A stretch of DNA of 64,000 bases from the NCBI GenBank assembly GCA_905250025.1, contig CAJNOJ010000034.1, forward strand, positions 310,001 to 374,000, in the 5' to 3' direction. Below the pieces are notes generated by a model that did no database searches, had not been told where the DNA came from, and saw only the letters and a list, made by a program, of their open reading frames with translations. Source of the stretch: Adineta ricciae (lineage: Eukaryota; Rotifera; Eurotatoria; Adinetida; Adinetidae). Position numbers and translations under genes: made by a program. Below are positions 59,318 to 64,000 of the stretch, piece after piece; position 1 is the stretch's first letter, and each line of letters opens with the position of its first letter.

Positions 59318-62300
59318 ATGCGTAACGTTTTCTTATTTATCAGCTCTTATTTTTTCGTACATCACTGTAAGTCTTACTATTTCTTTTTGTGTACTTTCAA
59401 AGCCGATTCTTCTTCTCTCGTAGCGTTGGCACTCTCTATTCACTCGGAGAATATCACAGTGACGAAAGGCGAAAATGTCAAATTTCGCTGTCAATTACCA
59501 TTGGATTTCTCATCCAAAGATAATATTATCCAATGGAAAAAGTCTCGTTCGAACGATGACAATCTAATCATTTCAATTAATGGGAAAATACCGAAGATTT
59601 TCGAAAATTCTTATCAAACCGATCTCACTAATCAACATAGCTCATTGGAATTATTTCATGTTAATCATAATGATTCAACAACATACATTTGTCAAACATT
59701 TGAAACACAAACAATCCTCTGTCAGTATAATCTTGTTGTACTAAGTAAGTACTCAGTAAAGAAAAATAATAGTCACAAGCTGGTCATCGTTTTTCTTTCT
59801 TCAGTTATGCCTGAGGCACCATTATTAACAATCAATAAAGTGGATATCGAAGAATATCAAGCTGTCACATTGACATGTTCATCACTGAATGGAAATCCTC
59901 CGCCTCAATACACATGGTATCGTAATGGCACACTTCTCACGTATGATTCGATAAACTTCGTTAGAAACTTTCATTCATTCGCTTTCTACGTTCTTCCAGT
60001 TCATTGAATGAACAAGTGATCACAACGGGGAATAGCTCGTCATATACATTTAATGTGACGCGTTTTGACAATCAAATCAAGTACGAATGTCAAATCTGGA
60101 ATCAAGCACTTGCAAGTCCATTTCGTCTTGAACAATATTTACACGTAAAATGTAAGCACAGACGTAAAACGCGACAATGACCATATGCTCATCTTTTCTT
60201 TTCATTCCTGCATATGTAAATAGATCGACCATATGTGAACATACTTGAAGAAACAGCGATATTCTCAAGTGAACTAAATCAAATAAGAACAATAATCGGT
60301 ATCGAATCTCGACAACAAAATCTAACTTGTCAAATTCATGCTAATCCGCCACCAACTGCGATCTATTGGATAACGAATGAAACGACCATTGTTAGCCGTA
60401 AGAATAGAAAAGAATTGTTTCTTTGCTTGAATGCATTACAAATATTTCGCGACTAGGTGAAAGAACGCTTCATATTCCACGTTTAATATCCGAACAAACT
60501 GGCGTATACACTTGTGTGGTGGAAAATGCACTTGGCCGGCGAAATCGATCGATTTATCTTGACGTTGAATGTAAGTTTCCTTTCCCAGCAGCAAAACTGT
60601 TCTTAATCATCATCATCACATTTAGATTCACCGCGCGTTCAAGCTGTTCAATCTCGTATGGTTGCCAATCGTTCAGATTCGGTTAATCTGCGTTGTTCAT
60701 CGACTTCCAATCCATTGCCATACCAAGTCAAATGGTTTAAAAATAACACCGAAATCTTACGTGATAACCATCTCATCGATTATCGAATCGATCACGTTGA
60801 ACGAAACGATTCCGGCCTTTATACATGCACTGTCTATAATCGTTTTCATAACAATCAAACAAGTAATGGTTCAAGTACGATTGAACTTATTGTTCAGAGT
60901 CGGCCGATTATTGAAACAACACACTCAAAGATAGCCGCAGAAGTTGGCCATCCTCTCATATTGACATGCCGCGTATTGGGACAACCGAAACCGGCTATAA
61001 TTTGGAAATTCGGCGACCAATTCATTCAATGTGATGAAATTATCAATGAAACATGTTATTTACGTTTTTCGGCAATACCGAAGGCAAGTTTCGGTGCGTA
61101 TCAATGTATTGCCGAGAATTTGCTTGGAAAAGAAGAATGGACTTATACAATTGTGTCGCGAGGTAAACCTGAAACACCAACAGATATTCTTGTTTCGGAA
61201 ATTACATCATCATCGTTTAAAATACAATTCTCCCCGTCGTTTGACGGTGGAAGTGGATCACAACGATTTACAATTGAAATTGCCAATTCATCAAATGTCA
61301 CCATCATCACCGAACAGATACCATTTAACATTTATGAATATACAGTCAAAGGTATTCAATTGATTTCATTCTTTCAGACATGATCTTTGTTCATTTTGCG
61401 TTTAAGATCTCAATGATTCGTCATTGTACTTCTTTCGTATCAAATCAACGAACATCTATGGCGAAAGTCCATGGAGTATGGATATACCCATACAAACAAG
61501 TGAATTGATCATCACATCGGATGGTATTGATATATTCGTTTTGAAATATAGACATAGATGTATATATGTATTCTTTCGAAACATAGATCTACCGCAGTTG
61601 CATGTTGTTTCGTATAAATCCAAGGAAAATCTACTTCAATTTGATTACTTACCAGATAGTTCTCGTTTATCCAATTTGAATGAAAATCAGTTATGTTTGA
61701 ATATACGTCAATCATCCGATGGCAAGCTCTATCAATCTGTAGACGAATGTTTGCCAATAGTCAATCGTCAAGTTCAATGGAGAATTGGAAAAGATCAACC
61801 GTTCTTAAAGTTAGCCGTTTGTTCAAAGAAAACTCGCGAGATTTGCGGACAAGAAATTGAAATGAAAGAAGGTAAAAGTGATTTGTTTGGTTTTGTTTAA
61901 ATTCGAAAGACTTGATTTCTTTCAGAAATGTACAATCGAGATTTAACACCGATGATTTTTGCAGTAGCTGCTATAATCAGTTTTTTAGTTCTTGTAATTA
62001 TCATCGTCACCATTATCTGTGCACGATCCAGAGCACGAAAATCGAAACCAAATATGAATAAATGTAAGTCATTTGATTTCAAAATCCAATTGTACATCAT
62101 TCTCTCGTTTAGTTGGTATCGTTGGTCTTGATAAAGATATTCGACCGTGAGTACATTTTCATTTCGAAATAGAACGATTCTGTTATTTGGAAATCTATTT
62201 TAGTGACATTTCCGAGCCTCGTCTTCAAAATCCATATATGTTGTATACAAATACAAATCCTCAAACACCATCCTTTGACTATGACTATCAACAGCGTAAA

Positions 62301-62777
62301 ATAGTAAATTCATTTACTCATTCACGTACGTTTTCTCTACGAACAATATAATCTAGTTTAATGATATCTGTTTGTATTATAGCCGAAGTTGTCGATCACG
62401 AACAACGAAAGGATGAATGTAAGTATTACCAGCACATTATCTGATCTCGATGCATTTTTACATTTGTATTTTCAGACGGAGTTACACGACGTATCACAAA
62501 TATTCATACTTCGCCTCATTGGAACCGCAGTGAATCTCGATCAGGTTCAAATCCTTCGTCAGAATCCAGTTGTGTTACACAGCATACAAATATATTAATC
62601 CCAACTAACACAGACACCCAACATTCAGATCCGGCTTCAACATTAGTTTCACATTATGGTTTTCCGCCAATTCTTTCTCCATCACAGCAACAATCCTCGA
62701 TTATTCAAAGTTCGTCATCGAGTGAAACTTCGACGCCCAATCGCATCAGAAAACTCTTCTATGAAGTCGTTGTTTAA
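59318..62777 (+). CDS. Ig/FN3 cell-adhesion receptor, single-pass membrane protein (Echinoid/nephrin-like)
   Basis: Fourteen exons join in consistent phase: 59318-59366, 59424-59744, 59805-59940, 60000-60151, 60224-60397, 60457-60570, 60626-61351, 61407-61523, 61587-61871, 61926-62063, 62113-62146, 62204-62325, 62383-62418 and 62476-62777, for 901 residues. A signal peptide (MRNVFLFISSYFFVHH) is followed by five Ig domains with their Cys pairs (VKFRC/YICQT, VTLTC/YECQI, QNLTC/YTCVV, VNLRC/YTCTV, LILTC/YQCIA), a fibronectin III domain starting KPETPTDILV and ending NIYGESPWS, a further Cys-containing membrane-proximal region, then one helix (MIFAVAAIISFLVLVIIIVT) and a polar tail. Many N-glycosylation sites are visible. 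The tail ends YEVVV, like the PDZ-binding EIIV of Echinoid. Role: cell-cell adhesion or recognition. Most introns are phase 1. AATAAA at 63654. Confidence 0.85.
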
Positions 62778-64000
62778 TATGTATACAAAGGCGAGACACA
62801 AAGCCGGTGATATCTTGTTTATATGATCTGGTTGTAAATTTTAATTCTATGAAACTAACCGATTCATCTATTCAAATAACTTTTCTCGTTTTTGTTACCG
62901 TATAGGATCTCACTTTTTCTATAATTTAATCCATATCGAATAACACGACTGTCAATCAACACTGATAATTATTGATAAGAATTTCTTCGAGTTTTCTTCA
63001 TTTTGTTTATTCGATTTCTAACTATTAAAATTATATGAAATTCTTTGATAGTCCTAATATTTTAACAAAGATATACAGTTTGAAGACTCATAAGAATAGG
63101 ATATTCCCTGTGATCAGTCATCCGTTTATATGTTTCATTTAAGCCACAAGGGAGCAAGCTGGGTAATTAACATCTTAGAGATCTCATTCATGATGAATTC
63201 ATTCATCTATTTTCTATACATTGCAATGCAACAGTTGGCTATTGATTCAATTAGTATTGACTTCGTGATTGATGAAAGTTATTTATATTCATTTCAAAAC
63301 ACAATCTATTAGTTAGGTAACTTATTGTTGATCGTAACAAAAACGAATAATCGTTACATATCGATAAGCAAATGTATACACACATGATGAGTGAGCATGT
63401 CTAACGGCAAGTTGAAAGTTGGATTCATTACTGTTGAGTCTTTGACTAATAGATAAGTTTGTAAAGCAATGAAAGAAAGTTATGTGTAATTAATCGAAAT
63501 ATTATTAGGAAATAAAAAAGGAAGATATTTTATGTGATCGAGATTTTGTTTGTTCAGAATTCTACCGTTGAGTTGATGCGTATTTTCATAAACAAAATTG
63601 AATTTTGATAGTTGTTTGTTATACACCATCTGATCGTTTAAAACAGAGAAATGAATAAAGATTAATGAAATTAAAAAAACAAATGTACGAGCTTATGCCG
63701 ATAATTTCAAGTTGTCTTGGATGTCTACAATATTGTAATCCTCTTTTTCTGTTTGTTTGCACCATTCCGGAAAACAGTACGATTGCTGACTCTACCAATC
63801 AGGGTAGAGTTGTATCTACTGACCACATATAGTTATTAATACACTTGATGTGCCTTTCATGGCAAAGATTGTGTAGAACGACTGCTTCCTTTTGTGGCGC
63901 CCATGACATGGGTCAATGTCGACCAATGTGAACCATTACTTTTATTCGCTTGTTAACGAATCGTCGAAGATTTAGTTGAAGTTACATTATTCATTCTGTG
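62778..64000. other. 3' flank and intergenic to the window end
   Basis: No gene supported. Holds possible poly(A) signals for the receptor gene (AATAAA near 63654) and a perfect 8-bp hairpin at 63789-63810. Confidence 0.4.
63789..63810. other. perfect 8-bp stem hairpin
   Basis: ACTCTACC and GGTAGAGT flank a 6-base loop (AATCAG). No associated gene; could be chance or part of a small repeat. Confidence 0.4.

Noticed and set aside
1-64000. CRISPR array, rRNA operon, reverse transcriptase or transposase
   Set aside because: Looked for on both strands; no regularly spaced repeats, rRNA segments or polymerase/transposase motifs seen.

Overview
The window is nuclear DNA of a small-genome animal. 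It is AT-rich, most genes are split by many introns of about 45-60 bases with GT/AG ends, genes lie close together on both strands, and AATAAA poly(A) signals follow several genes. Animal gene families (glutamine synthetase II, TTC8/BBS8, TMED/p24, SLC45, MFSD8/CLN7, Ig/FN3 adhesion receptor, sushi repeats) place it in Metazoa. The gene style together with two diverged haplotype-like copies of the same locus fits a bdelloid rotifer such as Adineta best; that assignment is inference.

Layout. 1-18.7 kb is mostly single copy: a sushi/CCP protein (5' end missing), glutamine synthetase, an ABHD13/BEM46-like hydrolase (a truncated copy followed by a complete one), an intronless GATase-like protein, and three uncharacterised genes. 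From 18843 to 58144 one block of about 19.6 kb is present twice in direct orientation (18843-38439 and 38441-58144), separated by a single N at 38440. Each block carries, in order: a DxxHxxE-motif protein (-), a PF-repeat/SR-rich protein (-), a CCCH-NYN-C2H2 RNA-binding or nuclease protein (+), an MFSD8-like transporter (-), a p24/TMED cargo receptor (-), TTC8/BBS8 (+) with a small Cys-rich ORF nested antisense in its second intron, an SLC45-like transporter (-), and a decaying Tudor-like gene (-). The right end (58145-64000) is single copy and holds an Ig/FN3 adhesion receptor with a transmembrane helix and a C-terminal EVVV tail.

The most important reading is structural. Both internal repeats (5810-7082 against 7084-8352, and the 19.6-kb pair) begin or end exactly at the two single-N joins. 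This is what results when overlapping contigs from two haplotypes are laid end to end. The real locus is then probably about 43 kb with one copy per haplotype, and the pair can be used as an allele comparison: it shows constraint on the nested ORF, fast change in the NYN protein, a 33-bp coding repeat polymorphism, a one-copy insertion and different lesions in a dying gene.

No CRISPR array, rRNA gene, convincing tRNA gene or intact transposase was seen. The genes are mostly independent housekeeping, transport and signalling loci and do not form one pathway. TMED and TTC8 share a 269-bp divergent promoter region that contains a candidate ciliary X-box.
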